64,000 nucleotides of DNA, taken from assembly GCF_900096755.1 (NCBI RefSeq), contig NZ_LT615227.1, forward strand, positions 1,331,822 through 1,395,821, read 5' to 3'. The stretch's first letter is position 1. Every line of letters begins with the position of its first letter. The DNA is from Polynucleobacter necessarius (GTDB taxonomy: Bacteria; Pseudomonadota; Gammaproteobacteria; Burkholderiales; Burkholderiaceae). Under the pieces are notes generated by a model. That model was not told the origin of the DNA, searched no databases, and saw nothing but the letters and a program-made list of their open reading frames with translations. Positions 1-9,634 of the stretch are shown piece after piece. The translations under genes and the position numbers were made by a program.

Positions 1-478
1 CAAACGAAACACAGTAAAGGCCGCCGATAATTTGACCATCCTCCGTGACCGCCATGCTATGAGCATTGCCTTGTTCGTGTAGAGAGGTGTATGCATCCAT
101 GATTTCATGGGTAATCCAAGTTCCATCTTGATCTTTGCGGGAGCTCGTTGCGCAAGAGCGAATCACGGCACCAAAATCGGCATCTACCAAAATTTGGGAG
201 CGCGTATCTTGGCAAAAGTGGCGAATGATTTTTTGCAGTGAGTCACCGCATTTAAATTCAGAAGGCTTTAATACCATCCTAGGGTCAGGGGACCACCATA
301 AAACTGGTTGGTTATCCGAATACCAGGGAAATATTCCTAGTTTATACGCTTTAGAAAGTTGCCCTGGATAAATACGTTCGCTGACGGCGATTAGCCCTGG
401 AACACTGGGATCAGGATCGGCCTCAAACCGAGGGTTGGGAAAGGAGTCATGCGGCCCTAGCCAGGAAATCTGACCCAT
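1..478 (-). CDS. aat: Leucyl/phenylalanyl-tRNA--protein transferase (partial)
   Basis: Aat moves Leu or Phe from aminoacyl-tRNA onto the N-terminus of proteins with basic N-terminal residues, marking them for ClpAP degradation in the N-end rule pathway. The minus strand reads without a stop from an ATG at 478 to the window edge. About 159 N-terminal residues are visible, including the family signatures GIFPWYSDNQPVLWWSPDPR and, near the edge, AHSMAVTEDGQIIGGLYCV. The C-terminal part lies outside the window. The start lies 9 bases after the stop of the Nudix gene, so it is probably the last gene of a minus-strand operon with that gene and pabBC. Family assignment is from recognised motifs. Confidence 0.9.
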   Translation of the reverse strand, partial: MGQISWLGPHDSFPNPRFEADPDPSVPGLIAVSERIYPGQLSKAYKLGIFPWYSDNQPVLWWSPDPRMVLKPSEFKCGDSLQKIIRHFCQDTRSQILVDADFGAVIRSCATSSRKDQDGTWITHEIMDAYTSLHEQGNAHSMAVTEDGQIIGGLYCVSF

Positions 479-487
479 TTTTAACGA

Positions 488-1048
488 TTAAATTCTTTCG
501 GATGGCAAAACATCGCGACTGCGGACATGAAATTCCTTGTCTGCCTCTAAAGCGCCAGATGCGCGGTCGGCAAAAAACCATTCGAGTGTTTGTTTGACGG
601 CAGGAAAGGCAATGTCATCCCAGGGAATTTCATGTTCCTCAAAGAGTGCCACTTCTAGACTTTCTTCACCCGCGTAGAATTCAGGGGATGTCATTTTTGC
701 TAGATAAAACAAATGAACTTGTTCTGCGTGAGGCACATTTAACAAGGAGTAGAGCGGTCCAATTTCTACTACAGCACCAGCCTCTTCTAAGGTTTCTCTG
801 GCAGCGCCATGGCTAGTACTCTCTCCAAGCTCCATAAACCCTGCTGGAAGCGTCCAATAACCTAATCGTGGTTCGATTGCGCGGCGGCAAAGTAAAACCT
901 GTGTGCCATGCACTGGAATGCTGCCAACCACATTATGAGGGTTTTGATAATGAATACTGCCGCAAGCCTCACAGATGTGACGCTCGCGTGAGTCGTCTGC
1001 AGGTATCTTGATCGTCAATGTAGCAGCGCAGTTGGGGCAGTACTTCAT
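488..1048 (-). CDS. Nudix hydrolase with N-terminal zinc ribbon
   Basis: This 186-residue protein is a predicted Mg-dependent hydrolase of nucleoside-diphosphate-X compounds. It opens with a four-cysteine zinc ribbon (CPNC near residue 4, CEAC near residue 27). The Nudix box follows at roughly residues 70-92, with the G-x5-E-x7-RE-x2-EE-x-G pattern visible as GFMELGES then RETLEEAG. The layout resembles the NudC-like zinc-ribbon Nudix subgroup, but it is shorter than NADH pyrophosphatase NudC. The substrate cannot be read from the sequence. It sits between pabBC and aat with gaps of about 10 bases on each side, which suggests co-transcription. The reading frame is intact. Confidence 0.85.
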   Translation of the reverse strand: MKYCPNCAATLTIKIPADDSRERHICEACGSIHYQNPHNVVGSIPVHGTQVLLCRRAIEPRLGYWTLPAGFMELGESTSHGAARETLEEAGAVVEIGPLYSLLNVPHAEQVHLFYLAKMTSPEFYAGEESLEVALFEEHEIPWDDIAFPAVKQTLEWFFADRASGALEADKEFHVRSRDVLPSERI

Positions 1049-1057
1049 GTCGACTTT

Positions 1058-2887
1058 CTAAAAGTGGGCTTTGATGGCGCCTCGCAAGGCATTGCAAAGA
1101 ATAATCTCATCTGCCATTGAAACATCTTCAATAGTCAGGTTGGCTTCACGGGCATTCATAGACGGATCGGCCAGCAGGGTGGCGCGCATTACCCCAGGCA
1201 ACAAGCCTGCGGAAATTGGCGGGGTTAACCATTCTTGGCCATTTTTGGATTTAATGAAGACGCTCGTTCTGCCGCCTTCGGTGACAAAGCCTTGTTCATT
1301 GGTAAAGAGGGCGTCAAATCCACCCAGCTTAGATGCTTCTTGCCATGCTTGGTCATAAATATTTCGAGCACTTACCTTATGACGTAGCAGCGGGTCCCCA
1401 GAGAACATTTCAGTGTTTGCCGACAAAATATCTTTGGCCCAGAAGATCTTCGCTGGTTCGGAGATAGGATCAAGTATGCCGGTTGTTATTGAGTGATCGC
1501 CATTCGCCAAAAGATCCAAGCGCATGCGATGAAGATGTTTTTTATCTAGTTGGGCGCAGGCATCTAACGCTAAGCTCTGTGCGGCATCCCAATCAAATGG
1601 AATTCTTAAGGCATTAGCAGAGGCTTGCATGCGGCTGAGGTGCGCATGCAGTCGCTGTGGTTCGCCATTGACAATAGCAATCGTCTCAAATAAGCCTGTT
1701 GCGCTAGGTAGATCCATTAAGAATGCAGACTTAATACGGCACTCTTGCCATTCACTAGCTGCATCAGAATCATTGGTGATGCCGGCACCTATGCCCAGCG
1801 TAAAGTTGGACCGATGAGAGCTCTTGTCTTCATTGATCTCTACGGTGCGAATCGGAACGCTAAAAGCAAAGTCGCCATTGGGGTCAAGCTAGCCTAAGGC
1901 GCCACAGTAATACCCACGATCTTCACCCTCAAGCTCTTGAATAATTTCCATGCTGCGTTTTTTTGGAGCGCCTGTTACAGACCCACAAGGAAACACGGCG
2001 CTCAAAATATCAAACAAGCTGGTATCCGGCTTTGCTTGGCCCTGCACGGTTGAAGTCATTTGCAATACATCACCATGTCTTGCTACTTCAAATAAATGCG
2101 GAACAGTGACTGTGCCTGGAAGTGAGATGCGGCTCAAGTCGTTGCGTAATAGATCAACAATCATGACATTTTCAGCTTGATTTTTCGGATCATCAGATAG
2201 TGCTGCGCTAGCTACATCGGAAAGGGCGCTGGCAGTGCCTTTCATTGGCATGGCTTTGAGGGTATCACCTTCGCGCGCAATGAGGAGTTCTGGAGATTGC
2301 GATAAAAGTTGACGATGCTCATGGTCAATATATGCGCCAAATCTTCCTGGCTGGCGTTCACGCAGACGTTGATATAGCGCCAAGGACGAACCATATGCCT
2401 CACCATGAATTCGGTAAGTATGGTTAATCTGATAAGTATCGCCATTGCGGATATATTCTTGAATGGTCTCGATATCAGAGGAAAATTGCTGCTCGTTTAA
2501 TGATTCCTGGACATCTAAAACTCCAGCAACCCTATTTGTAGTTGGGAGTTTGGCTAGCTGCTGATCGATATATTGATCTACTTCTGGCTTGGATAATTTA
2601 TTAAGGCCAGCAAAAGACCATGCTTCAATTAATGGATGAGGTTGCTCTCCATCTTTTGATCTTTGCTTTAGCTTATGAATTTGTCTGCCAAGCTCGTAAG
2701 CAAAAGCAGCCACCACAAATTGCCCCTTAGCCAGTGCTGCAGATATTTCCGCTAAGCAAGTTTGCGTTGCAACGCAAACTTGATCGTTATCGCCGCCGGG
2801 AAGAATGCACCAGTAATGCAGGGCATCTCCATAGAGGCGGCTAGAGGGTTCGGCCGCAGTGCTTTGTGCATCATCGAGCAAAATCAT
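1058..2887 (-). pseudogene. pabB: Fused aminodeoxychorismate synthase/lyase (pabB-pabC), amber-interrupted
   Basis: The PabB part would form 4-amino-4-deoxychorismate from chorismate, and the C-terminal PabC part (class IV aminotransferase/lyase) would release p-aminobenzoate for folate. The first 332 codons (2887-1889) carry chorismate-binding motifs: MPMKGT, AENVMIVDLLRNDLSR and FPCGSVTGAPKKRSMEII. They end at a TAG at 1889-1891 following the sequence YYCGALG. Translation beyond the TAG continues in the same frame with LDPNGDFAFSVPIRTVEI, the expected PabB C-terminus, then into the PabC domain (from about 1717). The family normally has Trp at the stop position, so a TGG to TAG change is the simplest lesion. 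Without readthrough, PabB loses its end; the PabC domain could only be made by reinitiation at the ATG at 1717. It lies 24 bases after the cyclophilin gene. Confidence 0.9.
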
Positions 2888-2911
2888 TGCGGCCGACCCG
2901 GTAATCTCGAA

Positions 2912-3487
2912 TTACTTCAGAATGGTTGCAGATTCAATGGTGACAGTCTTGGTAGGAACATCAGCCATTCTGCCCATACGTGGAGCCGGGGCAACCATGG
3001 TTGGAATCTTGCGAATGGCATCTATGGTTTGAGTTCCAGAAATCACTTTGCCAAATACGGTGTAACCATTGCCCATTGCATTTGGGTAATCCAAAGCGGC
3101 ATTGTCATTCACGTTGATAAAGAACTGTGAGGTTGCTGAGTCTGGATCTGAAGTGCGAACCATTGCAATCGTGTAACGATTATTTTTTAAGCCATTCTGC
3201 GCCTCAGAAACAATCAGACCATTGGTTGGCTTTTGGGAGAGGTTGGAAGTAAAGCCGCCGCCTTGAATCATGAAGCCGTCAATGACGCGGTGAAAGATGG
3301 TGCCGTTGTAAAAACCGCTTTTGACATAGTTCAAAAAGTTGGCGGTTGATTTTGGGGCCTTCACATCATCTAATTCCACTACGAAATCACCCATGGTTGT
3401 TTTAAATTCCACCTTTGGGCCTGCGAGGGCGGCTTGGCTTAGGAAACAACTTGCGATAAGAACGAGGCTGGCAAATAGCTTGCGCAT
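2912..3487 (-). CDS. ppiA: Periplasmic peptidylprolyl isomerase (cyclophilin type)
   Basis: A 191-residue cyclophilin that would catalyse cis-trans isomerisation of proline bonds. The first about 22 residues form a signal peptide (MRKLFASLVLIASCFLSQAA, then LAG), so it should act in the periplasm. The cyclophilin core shows FHRVIDGFMIQGGGF, DPDSATSQFFINVNDN and GYTVFGKVISG, which contain the catalytic Arg and Phe region. Length fits the exported bacterial PpiA class. A good ribosome binding site (aggaggt in transcript sense) lies just upstream of the ATG at 3487. It is the first gene of a probable operon with pabBC, Nudix and aat; the upstream gene ends about 85 bases away. Confidence 0.9.
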   Translation of the reverse strand: MRKLFASLVLIASCFLSQAALAGPKVEFKTTMGDFVVELDDVKAPKSTANFLNYVKSGFYNGTIFHRVIDGFMIQGGGFTSNLSQKPTNGLIVSEAQNGLKNNRYTIAMVRTSDPDSATSQFFINVNDNAALDYPNAMGNGYTVFGKVISGTQTIDAIRKIPTMVAPAPRMGRMADVPTKTVTIESATILK

Positions 3488-3571
3488 AAAACCTCCTTAA
3501 ATGATTGAAAAGTCCTGTATTGAAGATTGTATTGCGCAATCCCCGAATGGATATAAACCACTTGCAGTCTA

Positions 3572-4198
3572 TTAAGCTAGGCCGTTAGGTACGTTGCCGG
3601 CATAGGCGTACGAGGCTTCATTGAACATGCCGGGGCGCGCAAGGTAATCTAAGGTCCAATCGATTGTGTCAACGCCCCAGAAGCAGTGTTGATTGACAAT
3701 CAGAGCTGGAACCCCAAAGGCGCCATCTAATTTTGCTTGATTCGTATTGGCAATCAGTTGGGCCTTCACCTCTGGATTTTCAGGTTTGGCGGTATCGGCT
3801 GGTAAGCCCAAGTAGATGCAAAATTCAGACCAGGAAAGGTTGGGGTCCTTGCCTTCCATCCACACATAGTCAAAAGCGCGCTCAACCATTTCCCAATTTG
3901 CCTGATGCTCAACCAATAAACGTTGTGGCGCAACTGTCATAAAGGGGTGATGTTCTGGAAACCGAAAAGGAATACCCAACTTTTCTGCTTGCCACACACA
4001 AAATTGATAGGTGTGTGGTCGCTTGGCAGCAATTTCTCCAGGCCCTTTATTTTCGGTAGCTCTAAAGAGTCCGCCCAACAGAATTGGCACAGGCTTGATG
4101 TCAAGTTTTTGCTCTAAGCGCTTTCTCTGTTTGATATAGAGATAGGCGAATGGCGAAATAATGTCGTAATACAGAGTGGCTGAAATTTTTTCGCTCAC
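3572..4198 (-). CDS. 2-hydroxychromene-2-carboxylate isomerase family (DsbA-like fold) protein
   Basis: This 208-residue cytoplasmic protein belongs to the DsbA/kappa-GST thioredoxin-fold family that includes 2-hydroxychromene-2-carboxylate isomerases, which use glutathione in naphthalene-type pathways. Visible signatures are YYDIISPFAYLYI at the N-terminus (the SP motif in place of the CxxC of DsbA), HPFMTVAPQRLLV in the middle and GVPALIVNQHCFWGVD near the C-terminus. No other aromatic degradation gene is nearby, so the true substrate is unknown and the name should be read as a family label. The start is ATG at 4198, and the stop is 11 bases before the rarA stop region, with both genes in the same direction. 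Confidence 0.8.
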   Translation of the reverse strand: MSEKISATLYYDIISPFAYLYIKQRKRLEQKLDIKPVPILLGGLFRATENKGPGEIAAKRPHTYQFCVWQAEKLGIPFRFPEHHPFMTVAPQRLLVEHQANWEMVERAFDYVWMEGKDPNLSWSEFCIYLGLPADTAKPENPEVKAQLIANTNQAKLDGAFGVPALIVNQHCFWGVDTIDWTLDYLARPGMFNEASYAYAGNVPNGLA

Positions 4199-4209
4199 GA
4201 GATCATTCC

Positions 4210-5523
4210 TTATTTCTTTTGATGCTCCGCATCGAGTTTGCGTAAGAAAGCCATCCTCTCTTTGATTTGGGATTCAAGCCCACGTTCAACAGGCTCATAC
4301 CAATGCGGCTCTTTCATACCCTCTGGTAAATAAGATTCCCCTGCAGCATAGCCATGGGGTTCATCATGGGCATAGCGATACTCTTTGCCATGGCCAAGCT
4401 CTTTCATGAGTTTAGTGGGGGCGTTGCGTAAATGATTCGGTACGGGCTTAGATTGATCGTTTGCTACATAAGCTCGAGCAGCATTAAAAGCGTTGTAGCT
4501 GGCATTGCTTTTAGAGGCTACAGCAAGATAGGCCACCGCCTGACCTAAGGCAAGCTCACCTTCTGGGGATCCCAATCGTTCAAATGTTTGTGCAGCATCG
4601 TTCACCAATTGCATTGCCCTTGGATCGGCCAAACCAATATCTTCCCAAGCCATGCGAATAATACGTCTAGCAAGATAGCGTGGGTCTGCGCCACCATCAA
4701 GCATGCGGCAGAACCAATAGAGGGCTGCATCGGGATTAGAACCTCTGACCGATTTATGCAGTGCAGAGATCTGATCATAAAAATGATCTCCACCTTTATC
4801 AAAGCGACGGGCTTGGACGGTCAGCGCATTCTCAATAAAGGTTTGGTCCACAGTCTCGACTTGAGCATTCGGCGTCAACACAGCGTTACGAACTTGCTCA
4901 ACGAGGTTTAGTAAACGTCTGGCATCACCATCTGCGTTGGAAATCAGAGTGTCAATTGCCGCAGGTTCAAACTGGACCTGCGGCATTGCGTATTGATGCA
5001 CGCGCTCAAATAGGGTTTTAAGTTCTACCTCGTTCAGCGACTTCAGTACGTATACCTGCGCACGCGATAGCAGTGCGGAGTTCACCTCAAATGAAGGGTT
5101 CTCTGTCGTGGCGCCGATAAAGGTAAATAAGCCTGATTCCACATGGGGTAGTAGGGCATCTTGCTGGCTCTTGTTGAAGCGGTGAATTTCATCGACAAAC
5201 AAAATCGTTTGTTTGCCATATTGAGCCATGTTTTGTTGTGCTTGCTCAATTGCTTCACGGATCTCCTTGACGCCTGCGAGGACGGCAGAGATTGCAATGA
5301 ACTCACGATCAAAGGCTTTGGCTGATAGTTTTGCAAGCGTCGTTTTACCAACGCCTGGCGGCCCCCACAAAATCATGGAGTGGGGTTTTCCGGAGGCAAA
5401 TGCAAGACTGAGAGGTTTACCCGCAGCTAGTAAATGCGTTTGACCAATGACTTCTTCGATCGTTTTTGGGCGAAGCGCTTCCGCTAATGGCGGTGGCGGG
5501 GTGCTATCAAAAAGACCGCTCAT
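4210..5523 (-). CDS. rarA: Replication-associated recombination protein A (AAA+ ATPase)
   Basis: RarA/MgsA is a clamp-loader-like AAA+ ATPase acting at stalled replication forks. The 437-residue product has the normal family length. Walker A is [11 protein letters not shown] near residue 55, Walker B is [10 protein letters not shown] near residue 108, and sensor 1 is [14 protein letters not shown]. The C-terminal half contains the tetramerisation region starting [15 protein letters not shown]. The ATG at 5523 lies 4 bases after the DUF3429 stop, so the two are likely cotranscribed. The reading frame is intact. Confidence 0.93.
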   Translation of the reverse strand: MSGLFDSTPPPPLAEALRPKTIEEVIGQTHLLAAGKPLSLAFASGKPHSMILWGPPGVGKTTLAKLSAKAFDREFIAISAVLAGVKEIREAIEQAQQNMAQYGKQTILFVDEIHRFNKSQQDALLPHVESGLFTFIGATTENPSFEVNSALLSRAQVYVLKSLNEVELKTLFERVHQYAMPQVQFEPAAIDTLISNADGDARRLLNLVEQVRNAVLTPNAQVETVDQTFIENALTVQARRFDKGGDHFYDQISALHKSVRGSNPDAALYWFCRMLDGGADPRYLARRIIRMAWEDIGLADPRAMQLVNDAAQTFERLGSPEGELALGQAVAYLAVASKSNASYNAFNAARAYVANDQSKPVPNHLRNAPTKLMKELGHGKEYRYAHDEPHGYAAGESYLPEGMKEPHWYEPVERGLESQIKERMAFLRKLDAEHQKK

Positions 5524-5527
5524 CGAA

Positions 5528-5944
5528 TCATGCTTGAATAAACAAAATGACTAAAGACGCCCAAGTTAGGCAAGCTGCTGCTACATAGGTCAGGCGATTG
5601 CGCATTGTCATAAATGCAGAGCGCGTCACTTCATCGGCAAAATAATATTGATAGGTGTTTTGATCAATATTGCGCTGGATGATTAATGTAGAAGCCAGGA
5701 TTAAGAGACCAACTGGGATGTAGATGTGTAGCGCTACCCAGGCAACTAGGGCAGGGATGACACCCCAAATCCAGGCATTGCGGTCTTCCCAGCGATCGCC
5801 CGTAGGTGCTTTGCCAAGTAAGTGCAGGTTTGCACCCCAATGTAAGGCACCCATAAATGAAGTAATGACAGCGCCGTAGCCTGCTAATGATTCAGCACTT
5901 AAATAATTCAGGGGAGTGGGTGCCAATTGCACCATCAGCGCCAA
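5528..5944 (-). CDS. DUF3429 membrane protein, 5' end damaged
   Basis: A 138-residue hydrophobic protein with about four membrane segments; MGALHWGANL near residue 31 is typical of DUF3429. The function of the family is unknown. The only usable start in frame is a TTG at 5944 (or the ATG three codons later). An in-frame TAA lies only seven codons upstream of that TTG, and no ATG exists in between. Family members usually have about 20 more N-terminal residues forming the first membrane helix, and the sequence just inside the stop (KSFVGLALMVQL) looks like the second half of that helix. The 5' end therefore appears lost or frameshifted, next to the hbd stop at 5983. It could still be made as a shortened protein. 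Confidence 0.65.
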   Translation of the reverse strand: MALMVQLAPTPLNYLSAESLAGYGAVITSFMGALHWGANLHLLGKAPTGDRWEDRNAWIWGVIPALVAWVALHIYIPVGLLILASTLIIQRNIDQNTYQYYFADEVTRSAFMTMRNRLTYVAAACLTWASLVILFIQA

Positions 5945-5982
5945 TCCAACAAATGATTTAAGTTAAGTGATGAATGGATAAA

Positions 5983-6837
5983 TTATTTGTCGTAGGTGTA
6001 AACGCCGCGGCCTGTTTTGCGGCCAAGATATCCGGCGGCAACCATTTCACGAAGCAATGGACATGGGCGGTATTTAGAGTCACTAAAGTTTTCAAAATAC
6101 ACTTCCATTACTACTAAACAGGTATCAAGACCAATCAAGTCAGCCAAGGCGAGCGGGCCAATTGGTTGGTTGCAACCCAACTTCATGCCAGCATCGATAT
6201 CTTCAGGACTTGCGAGTCCCTCTGATAGTACGAAGAAGGCTTCATTAATCATCGGTAACAAGATGCGATTAACCACAAAACCTGGAGAGTTCTTGACGGT
6301 GATCGGCTCTTTGCCAACACGCTTGGCCATTTCAATAATGGCAGCATGCGTTTCATCGCTAGTCTGTAGACCGCGGATCACTTCTACCAGTGCCATGAGG
6401 GGCGGCGGGTTAAAGAAGTGCATGCCAATGAAGCGTGCAGGATTGGAATCTAATGCAGCCAATTTGGTAATGGAGAGGGAAGAAGTGTTTGTTGCAATGA
6501 TGGTGTCTTTGCTCACAATCTCGTCAACTTGCTTCAAAATCTTTTCTTTAACAGCTTGGTTTTCAGTGGCAGCCTCGATGACTAAGCCCAGTCCTTTTAA
6601 GTCTGCATAAGAGGTGCTGCCTTTAATGCGCTTGAGGGCAGACTCTTTTGCTTCGGCAGATAATGTTTCTTTCTTGACGAGGCGATCCAAGCTTTTACTC
6701 ACTTGATCTAAGCCGCGCTGTACTGCGGCTTCGTTGATATCAATCATCACTACGTCCAGACCGGCAACTGCACATACTTGTGCAATACCATTGCCCATTG
6801 TTCCCGCACCGATCACACCGACTGATTGAATCTTCAT
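5983..6837 (-). CDS. hbd: 3-hydroxybutyryl-CoA dehydrogenase
   Basis: A 284-residue NAD(P)-dependent enzyme interconverting acetoacetyl-CoA and 3-hydroxybutyryl-CoA, used in beta-oxidation, butanoate or polyhydroxybutyrate metabolism. The N-terminal Rossmann motif is GVIGAGTMGNGIAQV. The catalytic region is GMHFFNPPPLMALVEVI with the active-site His, followed by NSPGFVVNRILLPMINEA and the C-terminal domain ending GRKTGRGVYTYDK. The start is the ATG at 6837, preceded by a clear AGAGGA ribosome binding site. The open frame extends upstream into the glutathione transferase gene without a stop, which I interpret as a lesion in the upstream gene. Confidence 0.9.
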   Translation of the reverse strand: MKIQSVGVIGAGTMGNGIAQVCAVAGLDVVMIDINEAAVQRGLDQVSKSLDRLVKKETLSAEAKESALKRIKGSTSYADLKGLGLVIEAATENQAVKEKILKQVDEIVSKDTIIATNTSSLSITKLAALDSNPARFIGMHFFNPPPLMALVEVIRGLQTSDETHAAIIEMAKRVGKEPITVKNSPGFVVNRILLPMINEAFFVLSEGLASPEDIDAGMKLGCNQPIGPLALADLIGLDTCLVVMEVYFENFSDSKYRPCPLLREMVAAGYLGRKTGRGVYTYDK

Positions 6838-7566
6838 CGTATTTCCTCTTTTGATACTGAGTTGAACCAAACAACTGCTCTCTAGCCTTGTCAGCAAGGG
6901 TTTACGTAACGCTGTTAATACTTGGCAACCACGCTTTACGGCTGGTCGCTCGCCAATCATTTCAAACCATTTCTTGAAATGCGGATATTCATTTATTTCA
7001 ATACCTTGGTTTTTCCAGTTCCGCGTCCATGGGTAAATAGCCATGTCCGCAATGGAATAGGTTTTTCCTGCGATATAAGGATTATCTTTCAGTTGGCCGT
7101 CGAGCACCCCATAAATTCGCTTAGCTTCATTAGTGTATCGATTGATGGCGTACTCAATTTTCTCTGGGGCATAGAGCCGGAAGTGGTGGTTTTGACCTAG
7201 CATGGGGCCTAGGCCACCCATTTGAAACATGAGCCATTGCAAAACCTCGTATTTTCCACGCGCGCTTTCAGGCAAAAACTTCCCGGTCTTGCTGGCTAAA
7301 TACAAAAGAATGGCACCGGATTCAAAAATACTGATTGGCTTACCATCCGGCCCATTTGGATCAACGATTGCTGGAATCTTATTGTTGGGGCTAATCTTCA
7401 GGAATTCTGGAGCGAACTGATCGCCGGCGCCAATATCAATGGGGTGCGCAATCCAATCTCGATCAAGTCGATAGCCACATTCTTCTAGCATGATGTGAAC
7501 CTTGTGGCCATTTGGTGTGGGCCAGCTGTAAACGTCAATCACATTGCTAGATTTTTGCTTTGCCAT
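6838..7566 (-). CDS. Glutathione S-transferase (YfcG/YghU-like), 3' end frameshifted into hbd
   Basis: Starting at the ATG at 7566 the protein reads as a disulfide-bond-reductase type GST: N-terminal thioredoxin fold with DVYSWPTPNGHKVHIMLEE, the cis-Pro region SPNNKIPAIVDPNG, then the helical domain with YIAGKTYSIADMAIYPWTR. After ALRKPLL (around 6890) the frame departs from the expected ending. One frame over, the DNA encodes ADKAREQLFGSTQYQKR, a typical C-terminus for this family. A one-base deletion near 6889-6898 is therefore likely. It removes the stop and leaves an open frame running into hbd, so a 527-residue GST-HBD read-through protein is possible. The core of the enzyme is intact, and hbd keeps its own start. 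Confidence 0.7.
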
Positions 7567-7574
7567 AGGTGCCT

Positions 7575-8773
7575 TTATAGATTTTGGAGACGTTGCCGTG
7601 CATTTGTCAGCGTTTGTTCTTGTTTTGCAAAACAAAAACGAATCACGCCGGACTCGGTTGCTTGATCATAGAAGGCGGATACGGGAATGGCAGCAACCCC
7701 ACAATTTTGGCGGTGAGCCATTTACAAAAATCTGCTTCATTTAATTTCGCTTCCGGAATATTTAATGCCGTGTAATCTACGCATTGAAAATAGGTGCCCG
7801 GAGTGGGTAGTAATTTAAAACCCGTCTTACTCAAGCCCGCTCTAAAAAAATCTCGCTTAGCTTGATAGAAGGCTGGCAGATTTAAATAATGCTTGGCATC
7901 AACTAGATAAGAGGCTAAACCATATTGCATTGGCGCGTTAACCGTAAACACATTAAATTGATGTACCTTGCGAAATTCTTTTGTGAGTGGCTGCGGGGCA
8001 GCAACATAACCAACCTTCCAGCCCGTGACGTGATAGGTCTTCCCAAAGCTAGAAATTAAGAAGCTTCTTGCGGCAAGCTCTGGGTGGGAGGCTATGCTGT
8101 GATGCTTGGCACCGTCATAGACCATATGTTCATATACTTCATCGCTCAGAATTAAGGCGGAGGTATTGCGAACCAGATTTGCTAGTTGATCTAAATCTGC
8201 GGTGCCCCAAATCATCCCAGTGGGATTGTGTGGTGTATTAATAATGATGAGTCGCGTCTTGGGGTTAATTGCATTTGTTAATGTATCCCAAGGAATTTGA
8301 TAAGAGGTGGCCAGTCCAGCTTCATCGCGTATCACTTCTAGTGATACTGCAATCGTTTTGCCACCAGCTAAATCTATTGATGGTCGATAGCTATCGTATG
8401 CTGGCTCAATGATGATGACTTCATCCCCTGGGCTCACGCAGGAGAGCACTGCAGTCATGATGCCTTGGGTGCCGCCAGCAGTTATTGTGATTTCAGATTC
8501 GGCATCGCAATGATGACCATATAAGTTTTGAATCTTTTCCGCAATCCCGTTGCGCAGATCCGCAACTCCAATCATCGGAGGGTATTGATTGTGATCAGCC
8601 AACATGGCTTCATTCACATGCGTGATGAGTTGTCGATCGCAGGGAAAGTCTGGAAAACCTTGCCCTAGATTAATCGCATGATGTTCATTCGCAAGAGCAG
8701 ACATCACCGTAAACACGGTAGTCCCCACCTTGGGTAGGCGGCTCGGAAATGTTGGAGTCTCTTGCGGGTTCAT
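7575..8773 (-). pseudogene. PLP-dependent aminotransferase (methionine aminotransferase-like), frameshifted near the 3' end
   Basis: A class I/II aminotransferase of the YbdL/kynurenine aminotransferase type. From ATG 8773 it shows NLGQGFPDFPCD, TAGGTQGIMTAVLS, NTPHNPTGMIW, and the PLP-lysine region SSFGKTYHVTGWKVGY. The frame changes at a run of four C on the plus strand (7697-7700) and then ends in GLLPFPYPP... at 7643. One frame over, the DNA encodes VAAIPVSAFYDQ, SGVIRFCFAKQEQTL and ARQRLQNL, ending at 7575, the normal C-terminus. One missing G in the run explains this. About 40 C-terminal residues, including the Arg that binds the substrate carboxylate (VIRFCFAK), are lost. The product is probably inactive. 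Confidence 0.8.
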
Positions 8774-8857
8774 AGTGTTTATTGGAGGAGTAGGGCTTTT
8801 AAAGCGGGTATTCCTGGTAGTCGCTAGAATGGTAAAAATACATATACAAATTGTGCC

Positions 8858-9634
8858 ATGCTGATCGTCCTTTCTCCCGCTAAATCCTTGGATTACAAGA
8901 CTGCCGTCAAGGTTAAGGCCCCCACCTTGCCAGAATTCGTCTCCGAATCAGCCAAGCTCATTGCTGACCTTAAAAAACTGGCCCCTCAGGACGTTGCCAA
9001 CTTAATGGGTTTATCGGATCAATTAGCCACCTTGAACGTCGGTCGGTATCGTGATTGGTCTAAGAAATTTACCGAAGAAAATAGTAAGCCTGCAATCTAC
9101 GCATTTGATGGCGACGTTTACGATGGTTTTGATGTCAAAACCCTCAACGCCAAGGCTGTTGATTTTGCGCAAGATCACATTCGGATCTTGTCAGGGCTAT
9201 ATGGAGCCTTAAGGCCCCTAGATTTGATGCAGGCCTACCGCCTTGAAATGGGTACTGCATTTAAAAATCCACGAGGTAAGGATCTTTATGCATTTTGGGG
9301 TTCACGGGTGACTGATTCCCTGAAAAAGGTTCTGGAAAAACAAAAGAAGCCTGTATTACTGAATTTGGCTTCGGAGGAGTATTTCAAGGTGCTTCAGCCA
9401 AAAGAGTTGGGTTGCCCTGTAATTGCGCCAGTGTTTCAGGATGCTAAGGATGGCAAGTACAAGATCATCTCTTTTTATGCCAAGCGTGCACGCGGTTTAA
9501 TGGCTCGTTATGTAGTTGAGAATCGCATTACAGATCCTGCGGATTTGAAGGGTTTTAATTTGGATGGCTATAAGTATTACGCTGCAGATTCCAAGTTGGA
9601 TAAGCCTGTATTTAGAAGGGCAGAAAGAAAATAA
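8858..9634 (+). CDS. yaaA: Peroxide stress protein YaaA (DUF328)
   Basis: A 258-residue protein of the YaaA family, which in E. coli lowers intracellular iron during hydrogen peroxide stress and binds DNA. Recognised by the N-terminus [15 protein letters not shown], the central [24 protein letters not shown] sequence and the C-terminal [15 protein letters not shown] and FRRAER. The length is normal and the frame intact. Its TAA stop overlaps the ATG of the following DUF2863 gene (ATAATGG), implying translational coupling. It is transcribed divergently from the aminotransferase gene, with about 84 bases between. Confidence 0.93.
   Translation: MLIVLSPAKSLDYKTAVKVKAPTLPEFVSESAKLIADLKKLAPQDVANLMGLSDQLATLNVGRYRDWSKKFTEENSKPAIYAFDGDVYDGFDVKTLNAKAVDFAQDHIRILSGLYGALRPLDLMQAYRLEMGTAFKNPRGKDLYAFWGSRVTDSLKKVLEKQKKPVLLNLASEEYFKVLQPKELGCPVIAPVFQDAKDGKYKIISFYAKRARGLMARYVVENRITDPADLKGFNLDGYKYYAADSKLDKPVFRRAERK

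Noticed and set aside
1058..1717. Independent pabC gene
   Set aside because: The frame is continuous with pabB through the TAG, and the segment between has PabB C-terminal sequence. It is the second domain of one fusion gene.
7567..7635. N-terminal extension of the GST frame upstream of its ATG
   Set aside because: These 23 codons overlap the true 3' end of the aminotransferase gene in another frame (ARQRLQNL then stop at 7575) and match no GST N-terminus. The start at 7566 is used instead.
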